Origin: Bacteroidales bacterium
Lineage (GTDB): Bacteria > Bacteroidota > Bacteroidia > Bacteroidales > UBA932
Assembly: GCA_017399905.1 (NCBI GenBank)
Contig: JAFQAR010000040.1
Span: 1-64,000, forward strand
Length of the DNA stretch: 64,000 nucleotides
Direction of reading: 5' to 3'
Made by a program: the position numbers and the translations under genes. Below, piece after piece: positions 1 through 10,077 of this stretch. The notes below the pieces were generated by a model, which worked only from the letters and a program-made list of their open reading frames with translations, did not search any database and was not told the origin of the DNA. The first letter of the stretch is position 1; every line of letters begins with the position of its first letter.

Positions 1-515
1 AGGAAGAGAAGAAGGGCCTGCTGAAAAAAGGCAATAAGGACAAGGCAAGGATAGAGGAACTGGAGAAGAAGGTCGTGGAGCTCGAAGCAAAGACTGCCAA
101 GGACAAGGATGACTACATCCGTCTGATGGCAGAATTCGACAATTTCCGCAGACGTACCTCACAGGAAAAGCTTGAGCTTGTCAGCATGGCATCGACAGAC
201 ACTATCAAAGGTCTTCTCCCTGTGCTTGACGACTGTGAAAGGGCCTTGGCCGTACTTAAGGAATCAACAGACAGCGAAGCTGCAAAAGAAGGAACAGAGC
301 TTATCTACCACAAGCTCATGGCATACCTGAACAGCAAGGGACTGGCAGTAATCGAGGCCAAGGACCAGCCGTTCGACACAGACCTTCATGAAGCTGTGGC
401 ACAGTTCCCGGTCCAGGAGGAAGAGATGAAAGGAAAGGTATTCGATGTAGTACAGACAGGATACACATTGAACGGAAAGGTGATCCGATTCGCTAAGGTA
501 GTCGTAGGAATCTAA
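1..515 (+). CDS. grpE: GrpE nucleotide exchange factor (5' end missing)
   Basis: C-terminal part of the GrpE co-chaperone, which releases ADP from DnaK in the cytoplasm. The frame is open to the window edge, so the true start lies upstream; an in-frame GTG at 75 is not the start. The visible part begins with a charged, Lys/Glu-rich coiled coil. It continues through the family core (DNFRRRTSQEK, then LLPVLDDCERAL) and ends with the beta-rich head that closes on HEAVAQFPV and GYTLNGKVIRFAKVVV, typical of GrpE C-termini. dnaJ starts 15 bases downstream on the same strand, the usual grpE-dnaJ arrangement in Bacteroidales. No promoter is visible because the upstream region is outside the window. 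Confidence 0.96.
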   Translation, partial: EEKKGLLKKGNKDKARIEELEKKVVELEAKTAKDKDDYIRLMAEFDNFRRRTSQEKLELVSMASTDTIKGLLPVLDDCERALAVLKESTDSEAAKEGTELIYHKLMAYLNSKGLAVIEAKDQPFDTDLHEAVAQFPVQEEEMKGKVFDVVQTGYTLNGKVIRFAKVVVGI

Positions 516-530
516 TCAGAAACAGACTTT

Positions 531-1706
531 ATGGCAAACAAGAGAGACTATTACGAGGTTCTGGGCGTAGACCGGAACGCTTCTGCAGACGACATAAAGA
601 AGGCCTATAGAAAGTTGGCCATCAAGTACCACCCTGACAAGAATCCCGGCGACAAGGAAGCCGAGGAGAAGTTCAAGGAGGCGGCAGAGGCTTATTCCGT
701 CCTCAGCGATGCTGACAAGAAGGCAAGATATGACCAGTTCGGACATGCCGGCGTCGAAGGTGCAGGACCAGACTTCAGCGGAGGCTTCGGCAATCTGAAC
801 GACATCCTGAACGACCTGTTCGGAGGTGCGTTCGGAGGCGGCTTTGGCGGATTCAGCGGCTTCGGCGGAGGTTTTGGCGGAGGACGCCAGGGACAGCGCC
901 AGCAGAGAGTATACAGAGGCAGAGATATCAGGGTAAGGGTAAAGCTTAGTCTCGAAGAAATAGCGAAAGGAGTAGAGAAGGAGATCAGCATAGAGAAAAG
1001 CGTTCCTTGCAAGGATTGTGGAGGCAAGGGTGCAAAAAACAGCTCTGACATCAAGACCTGTCCATCTTGTAACGGAACAGGTCAGGTACAGAGGGTTGTG
1101 AACTCATTCCTCGGACAGACGGTAACCTACTCTACCTGCCAGCAGTGCGGAGGCGAAGGCAAGATCATCAGCAATCCGTGCCGCACATGCAACGGAACCG
1201 GACTTGTACGCAAGCGCGAGACGATCAAGGTCAAGATTCCGGCAGGAGTCGAGGCAGGCATGCAGCTTACGATACAGGGAGAAGGACATGCAGCCAAGAA
1301 CAACGGCATAAACGGAGACCTTCTCGTCGTTATCGAAGAGCAGGAACATCCGAACCTCAAGAGGGATGGAAACAACCTCTATTATACCAAGGTGATTTCA
1401 ATGCCGGATGCAGTCCTTGGTGCCGAGGTCGAGATTCCATGCCTGGACGGTACATATAAGATAAAGGTGGATCCGGGCACACAATCCGGAGAGGTAGTAA
1501 GGCTTCGCGGAAGAGGCTTGCCTACTGTCAACGGATACGGAGGAACGGGAGACCTTTATGTGAAGATAGCGGTATGGATACCAAGAAAGCTCGACAAGGA
1601 AGACAAGGCTGCAATTGAGGCGCTCAGAGGTCGCGAATCCTTCAAGCCGAACCCTAGCAAGGAGGATAAAAGCTTCTTTGAGAAGATAAAAGACCTGTTC
1701 GACTAA
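531..1706 (+). CDS. dnaJ: Chaperone DnaJ (type I Hsp40)
   Basis: Full-length DnaJ of 391 residues, the usual size. It delivers unfolded clients to DnaK and stimulates its ATPase. The J domain covers about residues 5-70 with the HPD motif at 34-36. A Gly/Phe-rich linker follows (about 75-125). Four CxxCxGxG zinc-finger repeats start near residue 160 ([32 protein letters not shown]), and then the two C-terminal substrate-binding domains. All hallmarks of a functional type I protein are present. It lies 15 bases after grpE and is probably co-transcribed with it. Confidence 0.98.
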   Translation: MANKRDYYEVLGVDRNASADDIKKAYRKLAIKYHPDKNPGDKEAEEKFKEAAEAYSVLSDADKKARYDQFGHAGVEGAGPDFSGGFGNLNDILNDLFGGAFGGGFGGFSGFGGGFGGGRQGQRQQRVYRGRDIRVRVKLSLEEIAKGVEKEISIEKSVPCKDCGGKGAKNSSDIKTCPSCNGTGQVQRVVNSFLGQTVTYSTCQQCGGEGKIISNPCRTCNGTGLVRKRETIKVKIPAGVEAGMQLTIQGEGHAAKNNGINGDLLVVIEEQEHPNLKRDGNNLYYTKVISMPDAVLGAEVEIPCLDGTYKIKVDPGTQSGEVVRLRGRGLPTVNGYGGTGDLYVKIAVWIPRKLDKEDKAAIEALRGRESFKPNPSKEDKSFFEKIKDLFD

Positions 1707-1745
1707 GACAGTTTTGAGCATTTTTTGATTTTTTCTCCCAAAAAG

Positions 1746-1776
1746 TTTGCAGGTTTAAAAATTATTCATACCTTTG
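1746..1776 (+). promoter_or_regulatory. Bacteroides-type promoter for rplS
   Basis: TTTG at 1746-1749 and TACCTTTG at 1769-1776 are separated by 19 bases. This is a full match to the Bacteroidetes -33 TTTG / -7 TAnnTTTG promoter consensus. Transcription should start near 1783, giving a leader of about 70 bases before rplS. Confidence 0.8.
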
Positions 1777-1782
1777 CAATCC

Positions 1783-1853
1783 CAAAATCAAAGCAACCTC
1801 TCATGGTGGGTGAAAAGAAACGTGATGTTGCCACAAATTTAATTTAATAGAAA
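1783..1853 (+). promoter_or_regulatory. Structured 5' leader of rplS (candidate)
   Basis: The transcribed leader between the inferred start site and rplS contains GCAAC (1793-1797) that can pair with GTTGC (1827-1831), enclosing a purine-rich loop of about 29 bases. Ribosomal protein genes are often autoregulated through such leaders. This assignment rests only on one possible helix and on position. Confidence 0.35.
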
Positions 1854-2231
1854 ATGGATTTTATTAAAGTAGTAGAGCAGGCATTCGCAAATGAGAAAGT
1901 AGCCAGCTACCCAAAATTCAAGGCCGGTGACACAATCACCGTGACATACAGAATCAAGGAGGGTGACAAGGAAAGACTTCAGAAGTTCAGAGGAACAGTA
2001 ATTCAGCTCCGTGGAGCTTCTGCAGCAACAAGAACATTCACAGTACGCAAGGTTGCAAGCGGTGTAGGTGTTGAAAGAATCTTCCCAATGGAATCACCAT
2101 TCATCGAGTCAATCGAGCTCAACAAGGTAGGTAAGGTTCGTAGAGCACGTATCTTCTATCTCAGAGAACTCTCAGGTAAGAAGGCTCGTATCAAGGAGAA
2201 GAAAGTCGCTACCGTAAAGGGTAACGAGTAA
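1854..2231 (+). CDS. rplS: 50S ribosomal protein L19
   Basis: Ribosomal protein bL19, 125 residues, located at the 30S-50S interface of the ribosome. The sequence carries the family core: a GDTITVTYRIKEGDKERLQKF stretch, GVGVERIFP, and the C-terminal KVRRARIFYLRELSGKKARIKEK. It starts with ATG after an AT-rich leader with no Shine-Dalgarno sequence, as is normal for Bacteroidetes. It has its own strong promoter and is followed by a tRNA-Arg and an intrinsic terminator, so the tRNA may be transcribed with it. Confidence 0.97.
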   Translation: MDFIKVVEQAFANEKVASYPKFKAGDTITVTYRIKEGDKERLQKFRGTVIQLRGASAATRTFTVRKVASGVGVERIFPMESPFIESIELNKVGKVRRARIFYLRELSGKKARIKEKKVATVKGNE

Positions 2232-2256
2232 AGATAAAGCAGCTTGGCTGCGAATC

Positions 2257-2330
2257 GGCTCCGTAGCTCAACTGAATAGAGCATCTGACTACGGATCAGA
2301 AGGTTACAGGTTTGAATCCTGTCGGAGTCA
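2257..2330 (+). tRNA. tRNA-Arg (anticodon ACG)
   Basis: A complete cloverleaf of 74 bases. The acceptor stem is 2257-2263 with 2323-2329 (one G-T pair) and the discriminator A is at 2330. The anticodon arm TCTGA-CTACGGA-TCAGA places ACG in the loop. The T arm is ACAGG-TTTGAAT-CCTGT. No CCA is encoded, which is usual in this phylum. The ACG anticodon would be edited to ICG to read CGU/CGC/CGA. Confidence 0.96.
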
Positions 2331-2334
2331 CAAA

Positions 2335-2369
2335 AGAAATCACTGAATTTTCAGTGATTTCTTTTTTTT
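2335..2369 (+). terminator. Intrinsic terminator after rplS and tRNA-Arg
   Basis: A perfect 12-bp stem (2335-2346 with 2351-2362) with an ATTT loop is followed by seven T residues on the plus strand. It lies five bases after the tRNA, so it ends the rplS-tRNA transcript. Confidence 0.93.
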
Positions 2370-2407
2370 ATCCGTCTCCCCTATCCGCGATCCGGATGAC
2401 TGAATAC

Positions 2408-2442
2408 AAAACCGGCTGCAAAATCAATTGCAGCCGGTTTTT
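2408..2442 (-). terminator. Intrinsic terminator after xylE
   Basis: A perfect 13-bp inverted repeat (2408-2420 with 2429-2441) with a GC-rich core and A/T flanks on both sides. It lies just past the xylE stop codon on the minus strand and should end the xylBAE transcript. Its symmetry lets it work in both directions. Confidence 0.85.
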
Positions 2443-2459
2443 GTAATATCAAGAAGACT

Positions 2460-3941
2460 TTACTTGTTCTTCTTCCAAAGCTTCGACATATCCTCGAGTG
2501 TCTTGCCCTTAGTCTCAGGAACGAGCTTCCAGACAAAGATTGCAGCGACCACGCAGATGAGTCCATAGAGACCGTATGTGAACGCATGTCCGAAGTTTTC
2601 CATTGATCCGAGACTCATGTTGTACATCGGAAGGAAAGTCGACGAAACGATGAAGTTGAATATCCACTGGAAAGCTACAGCGATCGCTACTGCTGCACCA
2701 CGGATGGTGTTAGGGAAGATCTCCGAGATGAGAACCCAGCAGATAGGACCCCAGCTGAACATGAACGATGCGCTGTATACCATGATGCTGATTACCGCAA
2801 CAACAGGTGGGAGGGACGCAGAAACGCTTGTCACTGCCACACCGGCGGCACCCAGAGCCATACCGAGCGATCCGACGATGAGAAGAGGCTTGCGGCCGAT
2901 CTTCTCCACTGTAAAGATCGCAACGAGAGTGAAGGTTATGTTCACGATACCCATGAGTACGGTCTGCATCATAGGATTACCCATTCCGAGCGATTCGAAT
3001 ATACGAGGAGCAAAGTAAAGCACCGCGTTGATGCCTACAGCCTGCTGGAATACGCTGAGCATGATACCTACAAATATCACGAGCCATCCGTAAGTGAAGA
3101 GCTTCTCTGTCTTCTCGGTAACGGTAGCCTTGATATCGTTCAGGATCTCTGCAGCCTTGTTCTTTCCGTTGATCTTCGAAAGGATATGGAGAGCCTGCTC
3201 ATCCTTGCCGGTCATGGCAAGATAACGAGGAGTCTCAGGAACAAGAATGAGAAGAACCGTGAAGAGTCCAGCTGGAACGGCCTCACTGACGAACATATAT
3301 CTCCATCCTGTCTCGATCATCCACTGTGCTTCACCAGGGTTCATGATCTGGTTGATTCCTTCGGCCATCTTCTGGATCACAGGAGCAATATGGTCACCGA
3401 GAATCATGAAGTTCACGAAATACACCACGAGCTGACCGAAGATGATGGCGAACTGGTTCCATGACACGAGAGTACCGCGAAGGTTGCTCGGAGCCACCTC
3501 CGCAATGTACATAGGACAGATCGCTGATGCGAGACCGACACCGATACCACCAAGTACGCGGTAAAGGTTGAAAGCAATCAGGAGAGAGAATGTAGGCTCT
3601 CCCTTAGGGAAGAACAGGAATTCAGGGGCATATGATCCAAGAGCTGAAAGGAAGAAGAATACACCCGCCATGATGAGCGACTTCTTACGTCCGAATCTGG
3701 AAGCAAGAAAGCCTGAAATCGCAGCACCTATGATACATCCCAGCAGAGCGCTCGAAGATGTTATACCGTGCATGAAGTCGGTATATACAAAATCCTTCGC
3801 ACCCATGAAAAAGGCCTGAAGACCTTTCTCAGCGCCGGAAATGACTGCTGTATCGTATCCGAACAGCAGACCTCCTATAACGGCTACAAGGACTATCGAA
3901 AAGAGATAGCCCTTGCTGCCTTTGTCACTAGTATTTGTCAT
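2460..3941 (-). CDS. xylE: Xylose:H+ symporter, MFS sugar porter
   Basis: Inner-membrane sugar transporter of about 493 residues with 12 predicted membrane segments. Sugar-porter signatures are clear: RFGRKKSLIMAG after helix 2, PETPRYLAMTGK at the end of the first half, the mirrored GRKPLLIVG in the second half, and VPETKGKTLEDM at the C-terminus. The start is taken as the ATG at 3941 in a TAATG overlap with the xylA stop; a TTG two codons earlier is less likely. It is the last gene of xylB-xylA-xylE, so D-xylose is the expected substrate. Family members also carry arabinose or glucose, so substrate comes from context. Confidence 0.9.
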   Translation of the reverse strand: MTNTSDKGSKGYLFSIVLVAVIGGLLFGYDTAVISGAEKGLQAFFMGAKDFVYTDFMHGITSSSALLGCIIGAAISGFLASRFGRKKSLIMAGVFFFLSALGSYAPEFLFFPKGEPTFSLLIAFNLYRVLGGIGVGLASAICPMYIAEVAPSNLRGTLVSWNQFAIIFGQLVVYFVNFMILGDHIAPVIQKMAEGINQIMNPGEAQWMIETGWRYMFVSEAVPAGLFTVLLILVPETPRYLAMTGKDEQALHILSKINGKNKAAEILNDIKATVTEKTEKLFTYGWLVIFVGIMLSVFQQAVGINAVLYFAPRIFESLGMGNPMMQTVLMGIVNITFTLVAIFTVEKIGRKPLLIVGSLGMALGAAGVAVTSVSASLPPVVAVISIMVYSASFMFSWGPICWVLISEIFPNTIRGAAVAIAVAFQWIFNFIVSSTFLPMYNMSLGSMENFGHAFTYGLYGLICVVAAIFVWKLVPETKGKTLEDMSKLWKKNK

Positions 3942-5257
3942 TAGCAATACATATTAAGGATTGCCTCGTAAAGCTCCTGCTTTCCTGATGTCTGCTTAGG
4001 CTCATTTACTTCCTTACCGTAAGCATAAACATCCTCAAGAGTGAGCTCGCCGTTCTCGAACTTCTTTCCGAGACCTTCGTCGAAGCTTGCATAACGCTCA
4101 GCGACCATCTTGCAGAGAGGTGACTCCTCAAGAAGAGCTGCAGCATTCTCAAGAGCGCGTGCCATTGCATCCATAGCAGCGATGTGAGCGATGAAGATAT
4201 CCTCAAGGTCTGTAGAGTTGCGGCGTGTCTTCGCATCGAAGTTTGTACCACCGTTACCGAGACCACCGTTGCGGATGATCTGCATCATAGCCTGAGTGAG
4301 GTCGAACGAGTCGATAGGGAACTGGTCTGTATCCCAGCCGTTCTGGTAGTCACCACGGTTTGCGTCAATAGAGCCGAGCATACCTGCGTCAACAGCACAT
4401 GCAAGCTCGTGCTCGAATGTGTGACCAGCAAGAGTAGCGTGGTTCACCTCGATATTAACCTTGAAGTCCTTGTCAAGGCCATGAGCCTTAAGGAAGCCGA
4501 TTACAGTCTCAGTATCAACGTCATACTGATGCTTTGTAGGCTCCATAGGCTTAGGCTCGATGAGGAATGTTCCTGTAAAGCCCTTTGAGCGTGCATAGTC
4601 GCGTGCAAGGGTAAGCATCATGGCGAGATGCTCCTTCTCACGCTTCTGGTCTGTATTGAGAAGGCTCATATAACCCTCACGACCACCCCAGAATACATAG
4701 TTAGTACCGCCAAGCTCGATTGTTGCGTCAATAGCGTTCTTGATCTGGACAGCTGCACGTGCAACAACATCGAAGTCAGGATTTGTAGCGGCACCGTTCA
4801 TATAACGCTTGTTGCCGAATACATTTGCTGTTCCCCAAAGGAGCTTGATGCCTGTCTCAGCCTGCTTCTCCTTAAGATAAGCTACAACTTCCTTCAGGCG
4901 TGCCTCATACTCCTCGACATCCGCGCCCTCGTCAACGAGGTCTACATCGTGGAAACAATAGTACTCGATGCCCATCTTCTGCATGAACTCAAAGCCAGCA
5001 TCCACCTTATCCTTGGCTGCCTGTACAGGGCAAGCTGCACCATTCCATGGGAATGTCTTTGTACCGCCACCGAACTGGTCTGCACCCTCTGCGCAGAGTG
5101 TGTGCCACCAAGCCATAGAGAACTTGAGCCACTCAGCCATTGTCTTGCCGAGGACTACCTTGTTTGCGTCATAGTAACGGAAAGCCATAGGGTTTCTGCT
5201 CTCCTTGCCTTCGAACTGGATCTTACCGATACCAGGGAAAAATTCTTTTGTTGCCAT
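3941..5257 (-). CDS. xylA: Xylose isomerase
   Basis: Cytoplasmic enzyme converting D-xylose to D-xylulose, 438 residues, the class II length. Catalytic His103 and Asp106 lie in CFHDVD. Trp-rich active-site motifs ([20 protein letters not shown]), the metal ligand region [15 protein letters not shown], and [18 protein letters not shown] are all intact. It sits between xylB (26 bases upstream) and xylE (stop and start overlap as TAATG), which gives tight coupling of isomerisation, phosphorylation and uptake. Confidence 0.98.
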   Translation of the reverse strand: MATKEFFPGIGKIQFEGKESRNPMAFRYYDANKVVLGKTMAEWLKFSMAWWHTLCAEGADQFGGGTKTFPWNGAACPVQAAKDKVDAGFEFMQKMGIEYYCFHDVDLVDEGADVEEYEARLKEVVAYLKEKQAETGIKLLWGTANVFGNKRYMNGAATNPDFDVVARAAVQIKNAIDATIELGGTNYVFWGGREGYMSLLNTDQKREKEHLAMMLTLARDYARSKGFTGTFLIEPKPMEPTKHQYDVDTETVIGFLKAHGLDKDFKVNIEVNHATLAGHTFEHELACAVDAGMLGSIDANRGDYQNGWDTDQFPIDSFDLTQAMMQIIRNGGLGNGGTNFDAKTRRNSTDLEDIFIAHIAAMDAMARALENAAALLEESPLCKMVAERYASFDEGLGKKFENGELTLEDVYAYGKEVNEPKQTSGKQELYEAILNMYC

Positions 5258-5283
5258 AATTTAAGCGATGTTATTAAGTTATG

Positions 5284-6762
5284 TTAATTGTTCAGTCTTG
5301 ATTTCCATGTTTCATAAGCATCAGCATATGCCTGAGCATCTGAAACGGACGGCTCGATTACCGCAAGCTTCTCGAGAGTTGCGAAAGCCTCGTTGTTATC
5401 CTTGTATATTCCCGCACCGATGCCTGCACCCTTTGCAGCACCTACGGAACCGTCTGTATCATAGAGATCGATGACAGCACCAGTCACACCGGCAAGCGTA
5501 TCCCTGAAGATAGGGCTCAGGAACATGTTTGCATGTCCCGCATGTATCTTGTTAACGTTCATGCCCATCTGCTCCATTACCTCGATTCCATATTTGAAAG
5601 AGAATACGATTCCCTCCTGAGCGGCACGGAGGAGATGAGACTTGTCATGTACATTGAAGTTGACTCCATGGATTGAGCTTCCCACTTCCCTGTTCTCCAA
5701 CATTCTCTCGGCACCGTTTCCGAAAGGAAGTATGCTTACGCCCGCACTTCCGATAGGAGCCTTAGAGGCAACATCGTTCATGTCGGCATATGAAATGCCT
5801 TCAGGAGCAACATTCCTCTTCATCCATGAATTGAGGATTCCTGTTCCGTTGATGCAGAGGAGGACTCCGAGTCTTGTCTGCTCGTCAGAGTGGTTGACAT
5901 GAGCAAAAGTATTAACACGGGACTTAGGATCGTAGTTCACATCACCGAGAACGCCATACACGACACCTGAAGTACCAGCGGTAGAAGCGATTTCTCCCGG
6001 ATTGAACACATTGAGAGACAATGCATTGTTCGGCTGGTCGCCGCCACGGTATGTGATCGGAGTGCCTTCGGCAAGTCCGAGTTCCGCAGCTGCAGCAGCA
6101 CTTACCCTGCCCTGCTCGGAGAATGTAGGCTTGATCTCAGGTATGAGGGACTCATCGATACCATAGTGGTCCAGCAGCATCTTGGAGACAGCATTTTCCT
6201 TGAAATCCCAGAACATTCCTTCCGAAAGTCCGGAGACTGTCGTGCATATCTCGCCGCTGAGCTTCATTGCTATATAGTCGCCCGGGAGCATGATCTTGAA
6301 GATCCTTCCGTACAGCTCCGGTTCATTCTCCTTGACCCACGCAAGCTTTGAAGCCGTGAAGTTGCCGGGAGAATTCAGAAGATGCGAAAGACATTCCTCA
6401 TGTCCGAGAGAATCAAAAGCCTTCTGTCCGTACGGAACAGCACGGGAGTCACACCAGATGATTGACGGACGGAGAACGTTCATATCCTTGTCCACGCATA
6501 CAAGCCCATGCATCTGGTAAGAGATGCCAATGGCCTTGATGTCCTTAGGATCGGCTCCTGAAGCAGCCAGAATATCCGCAGTAGCCTGCTTGAGATAGTC
6601 CCACCATGAAGACGGCTCCTGCTCTGCCCATCCCTTCTTTACCGCAATGATAGGGGCTTCCGATTTTGGATAGAATGCTGATGCAGCGCATTTTCCGCTT
6701 TCCGCATCGACGATGCTCGCCTTTACCGACGAACTACCGATATCGTAACCTAAAAGATACAT
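5284..6762 (-). CDS. xylB: Xylulokinase (FGGY family)
   Basis: Phosphorylates D-xylulose to xylulose 5-phosphate, feeding the pentose phosphate pathway. 492 residues with the FGGY fold. The N-terminal ATPase motif is GYDIGSSSVKASIVD, the substrate region is ISYQMHGLVCVD, the catalytic Asp lies in GGDQPNNA, and the C-terminal nucleotide-binding part is GAAKGAGIGAG. It is the first gene of xylBAE. Its leader carries a consensus promoter and the AACACTAAAAC element seven bases before the ATG. Confidence 0.96.
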   Translation of the reverse strand: MYLLGYDIGSSSVKASIVDAESGKCAASAFYPKSEAPIIAVKKGWAEQEPSSWWDYLKQATADILAASGADPKDIKAIGISYQMHGLVCVDKDMNVLRPSIIWCDSRAVPYGQKAFDSLGHEECLSHLLNSPGNFTASKLAWVKENEPELYGRIFKIMLPGDYIAMKLSGEICTTVSGLSEGMFWDFKENAVSKMLLDHYGIDESLIPEIKPTFSEQGRVSAAAAAELGLAEGTPITYRGGDQPNNALSLNVFNPGEIASTAGTSGVVYGVLGDVNYDPKSRVNTFAHVNHSDEQTRLGVLLCINGTGILNSWMKRNVAPEGISYADMNDVASKAPIGSAGVSILPFGNGAERMLENREVGSSIHGVNFNVHDKSHLLRAAQEGIVFSFKYGIEVMEQMGMNVNKIHAGHANMFLSPIFRDTLAGVTGAVIDLYDTDGSVGAAKGAGIGAGIYKDNNEAFATLEKLAVIEPSVSDAQAYADAYETWKSRLNN

Positions 6763-6769
6763 GTAATTA

Positions 6770-6780
6770 GTTTTAGTGTT
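6770..6780 (-). promoter_or_regulatory. Shared leader element before xylB
   Basis: AACACTAAAAC on the minus strand, seven bases before the xylB ATG and inside the transcribed leader. The same 11 bases with the same spacing occur before araB (48669-48679) and the GPH symporter (58845-58855). Function unknown. Confidence 0.5.
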
Positions 6781-6803
6781 ATTATCAACAATGTTATCTT
6801 ATG

Positions 6804-6834
6804 CAAATTTAGCAGAAGAATCGAATCTTTGAAA
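6804..6834 (-). promoter_or_regulatory. Promoter of the xylBAE operon
   Basis: On the minus strand, TTTC (6834-6831) and TAAATTTG (6811-6804) are 19 bases apart, a near match to the Bacteroides consensus. The 165-base gap between the regulator gene and xylB otherwise holds only AT-rich sequence and the leader element before the xylB ATG. Confidence 0.75.
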
Positions 6835-6927
6835 GGATTGTACCAAAAATACGTTAAGTATCTATTCAATCACTTATATTTCAATATTTTATCACAAATA
6901 TAGTTCAGACACTTTTTACTATATCAG

Positions 6928-7671
6928 CTAGAGCCAGGAGGCTACGAAGTGCAGTTTTTTCGTAAGTTCCTTCTTACCGAAAGCCGACTTGTTGAGCATG
7001 TAGAGTCTGGCGGGCTTGTGGCTCACGTGCTTCTCCATCTCATCGGTCTCCAGAAGAATTCCTGATGAAAAAAGCTTCTTTCGGAAATTCCTGTTGTCGA
7101 TCTCTATGCCGAAAACTGCTTCCAGAAGGTTCTGCAGCTGACGCACCGTAAACTTCTTCGGCAGCATCTGGAATGCGATCGGAGACCATAGGATATCCTT
7201 CTGCAATACGGTCAGAGCATCGGAAAGAATGTCCATATGGTCCATGATCAGACCGTGTATCTCATCTACGTTGACCCATAGGCCTCCCATCCTTAAGGTA
7301 TGACGCAGGAGTCCCTGATCAAGTTTGACGAGAGCATAATATCCGACGGTCACTACCCTGTCCGTATTGATTCCATGATAACGACAGATCCATTTCAGCT
7401 CCGCCTCATCAACCCTGGAAGGATCGGAAAAGATGGAAGTCTGCTTAAGATAAAGGTCCTTCAGGCCGGTCGCACCTTCCGACACGCGGGATGCTGCTTC
7501 CGGCAGAGTCTCGTTCTCCCGTATCATAGCTCCAGGGAGCTTCAGTTCATTGTCATCGTACAACGGATCGGAAGCTCTTCTGCGGACAAGAAGAGCCTTG
7601 AGGTTCACACCGTCAAATCCGAAGATGACGCAGTCCACAGAAATTGCGGAATTTGTCTGTACATTAACCAT
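6928..7671 (-). CDS. xylR: NrtR-family (Nudix) transcriptional regulator, probable xylose regulator
   Basis: 247 residues: an N-terminal Nudix-like effector domain (about 10-150) and a C-terminal winged-helix domain (about 155-235, with FTVRQLQNLLEAVFG and NFRKKLF). The Nudix box is degenerate: the expected catalytic glutamates of REUxEExGU are replaced in RVSEGATGL. The protein is therefore probably a sugar-sensing regulator and not a hydrolase, as known for Bacteroides AraR-type proteins. It precedes xylBAE, an order I recall from Bacteroides xylose loci. It closes the GH31-GH2-GH95 operon 12 bases after GH95, so enzymes and regulator are probably transcribed together. The xylose assignment is inferred from context. 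Confidence 0.8.
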   Translation of the reverse strand: MVNVQTNSAISVDCVIFGFDGVNLKALLVRRRASDPLYDDNELKLPGAMIRENETLPEAASRVSEGATGLKDLYLKQTSIFSDPSRVDEAELKWICRYHGINTDRVVTVGYYALVKLDQGLLRHTLRMGGLWVNVDEIHGLIMDHMDILSDALTVLQKDILWSPIAFQMLPKKFTVRQLQNLLEAVFGIEIDNRNFRKKLFSSGILLETDEMEKHVSHKPARLYMLNKSAFGKKELTKKLHFVASWL

Positions 7672-7683
7672 TCTGAAAACAAT

Positions 7684-10077
7684 CTATTCTGCAGCAAACC
7701 CATACACTTTTCCCGCTTTGGTCGGAATCTCATAAACATATGTATCAGGAATGGAGGCATCCGGCGAAACAGAAATTTCAGGCACCAGTTTCTCACCATC
7801 GCCCGTAACAAGAGGGACGGATGTACGGAGACGGAGATTGCCACCGATTCCGGAACGGACCTTAAGGGCAGTAAGCCTGCAACATTCCCATTCCATATCG
7901 ACGATAAATCCGCCACGTGCGACAAGTCCCTTCACACTACCCTTCTCCCAGACTGAAGGCAATGCAGGAAGCAGATGCAAGGTACCGTCATGACTCTGAA
8001 GAAGCATTTCGGCAATGCCGGCCGCACAGCCGAAGTTTCCGTCTATCTGGAACGGAGGATGAGCATCGAAAAGGTTAGGATATGTACCTCCCTTGCCCCA
8101 AAAGCCCATAGTTCCGGCAGGACTCAGCTGATCGGTGATCAGCTTATATGCACGTTCTCCGTCAAGGAGGCGCGCCCAAAGGCAGACCTTCCATCCCATT
8201 GACCATCCTGTCGCCGGGTCACCACGGTAATTCAGCGAATTTCTGGCTGCTGCGAAGAGCTCAGGAGTGCTCCATGGTGAAATCAGGTTGCCTGGATAAA
8301 GTCCGTAAAGATGCGATACATGCCGGTGATGGTCATTCGGATCGTCCCAGTCATGCATCCATTCCTGAAGCTGGCCATATTGGCCGATCTTCATCGGAGG
8401 AATGGACTGCAATGCCTCTGAAAGCCTGTCGGCAAATTCCTGGTCATCTATACCCAGGATGTCGCCGGCATGGATCAGAGCAGTGAAAAGTTCTGTCATC
8501 ATCTGATTGTCCATAGTAGTTCCGGCACATACTGTAACGTCTCCTGGATCACGCATGAAAGCATTCTCCGGGGAAACGGACGGGCAGACCACAAGCCAGC
8601 CATGTTCCGGCTCCCTTACCATGAAATCAAGAAGGAATTCCGCAGCTCCTTTCATTATCGGATATGCTTCTGCAAGGAATGACCTGTCACCGGTGTACAG
8701 ATAATGTTCCCACAGGTGTCTGCACACCCATGCCCCTCCAGTCGGCCACATACCGGATGCGGCAAAATCCACAGGGCCCGTGATCCTCCATATATCAGTA
8801 TTATGATGAAGTACCCAACCTTTGCAACCGTACATGTCACGTGCGGTCTCAGCACCGGTCACAGCCACTTCCCTGACCATCCTGATGAACGGTTCGTGAA
8901 GTTCGGAAAGATTGGTGACTTCGGCAGGCCAGTAGTTCATCTGGGCATTGATGTTGGTCGTATACTTGCTGTCCCATGGAGGAGTCATGCTGTCGTTCCA
9001 GATTCCCTGAAGGTTGGCAGGCTGACTTCCGGGCTGGGAACTGCATATGAGCAGATACCTTCCGAACTGGAAATAAAGTTCCGCCAGCTGGGGATCGTCA
9101 CCCGAAGCAAAGTCCTTTATACGCACGTCTGTCGTATTCGCTGCCGCATCTGTCGTACCGAGATCGAGAGATACCCTGTCGAAATAATTGCGGTATGCAG
9201 TTGTGTGAGCTTTTTTCAGGGCTTTATATCCTTTCAACGAAAGTGCTGACATAAAGTCTTTTACACGTGCATCGGGATCGGCTGATATATCCTTGTAGTT
9301 GATGAAATTCGTCGCAGCAGTGACATATATCAGAGCGGCGTCCGCTCCGGTCACAGTCAGCGTCGAATCCGTATGTCCGGATTCACCGCCTTCGACAACG
9401 ACCTTTACCCTTGCAGTAAAGCGTACCTTGCCCTCCAAGCCTTCCTGACTTCCGGAAACACCACGCAGATACAGCTCGCCGTCTTCTACGGTAACCGCTG
9501 AATTCTGAGGAGACGCCATTGAAAGACAGAAAGTCACAGCCTTCTTTTCCGATGCGGACACACGCATGACAATCGCATTTTCAGAAAGCGAAGCGAACAC
9601 TTCCCTGGTATATGACACATCTCCGGACCTGTAGGACGTGTGTGCAACCGCTTCCGCTATATCAAGGTCCCTATAATAGTCCGAGCAGTCTTCATGACCC
9701 GGGAATTCAACATACAGGTCGCCGAGAGTCTGATAGGCCATTCCATGATTCGTGCGGTGGAAGACCTTTGCATCGACCATGTCCTGTGCCTCGCGGTACC
9801 TGCCTTCGAAGACAAGGTTCCGAATATCAGCCAGTGCATCGGTCACATCTCCGTTCGCATTGGAATTGGGCTGTCCGGCCCATAAAGTCTCTTCATTAAG
9901 CTGCAGATGCTCCCGCTCAGGCACACCGTATACCATTGCGCCAATACGTCCGTTTCCAACAGGCAGAGCCTCCACCCATGCTGATGCAGGCTCATCATAC
10001 CACAGCTTCATGTCATCCTGTGACGGGACTGAACAGGCTGCGGCTGCAAAGCTTAATAGAAGAAACAATCTTTTCAT
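7684..10077 (-). CDS. GH95 alpha-L-fucosidase / alpha-L-galactosidase lipoprotein
   Basis: 797 residues, typical for GH95. A lipoprotein signal ends in AAAAC at Cys15, placing it in the periplasm or outer membrane. The N-terminal beta-domain opens with the GH95 signature [14 protein letters not shown] and [11 protein letters not shown]. The (alpha/alpha)6 catalytic domain contains [14 protein letters not shown] (the two Asn), [10 protein letters not shown] (general acid Glu, near residue 503) and [16 protein letters not shown] (catalytic Asp). Members remove fucose from xyloglucan or L-galactose from complex xylan. With GH31 and GH2 upstream, either is plausible. It overlaps the GH2 gene by four bases (ATGA), so translation is coupled. 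Confidence 0.93.
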   Translation of the reverse strand: MKRLFLLLSFAAAACSVPSQDDMKLWYDEPASAWVEALPVGNGRIGAMVYGVPEREHLQLNEETLWAGQPNSNANGDVTDALADIRNLVFEGRYREAQDMVDAKVFHRTNHGMAYQTLGDLYVEFPGHEDCSDYYRDLDIAEAVAHTSYRSGDVSYTREVFASLSENAIVMRVSASEKKAVTFCLSMASPQNSAVTVEDGELYLRGVSGSQEGLEGKVRFTARVKVVVEGGESGHTDSTLTVTGADAALIYVTAATNFINYKDISADPDARVKDFMSALSLKGYKALKKAHTTAYRNYFDRVSLDLGTTDAAANTTDVRIKDFASGDDPQLAELYFQFGRYLLICSSQPGSQPANLQGIWNDSMTPPWDSKYTTNINAQMNYWPAEVTNLSELHEPFIRMVREVAVTGAETARDMYGCKGWVLHHNTDIWRITGPVDFAASGMWPTGGAWVCRHLWEHYLYTGDRSFLAEAYPIMKGAAEFLLDFMVREPEHGWLVVCPSVSPENAFMRDPGDVTVCAGTTMDNQMMTELFTALIHAGDILGIDDQEFADRLSEALQSIPPMKIGQYGQLQEWMHDWDDPNDHHRHVSHLYGLYPGNLISPWSTPELFAAARNSLNYRGDPATGWSMGWKVCLWARLLDGERAYKLITDQLSPAGTMGFWGKGGTYPNLFDAHPPFQIDGNFGCAAGIAEMLLQSHDGTLHLLPALPSVWEKGSVKGLVARGGFIVDMEWECCRLTALKVRSGIGGNLRLRTSVPLVTGDGEKLVPEISVSPDASIPDTYVYEIPTKAGKVYGFAAE

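Noticed and set aside
692..1054. Proline-rich minus-strand open frame
   Set aside because: It mirrors the Gly/Phe-rich linker of dnaJ; the low-complexity sequence keeps the opposite frame open. No promoter or family signature.
3942..3947. TTG start of xylE two codons upstream of the ATG
   Set aside because: The ATG at 3941 forms a standard TAATG stop-start overlap with xylA.
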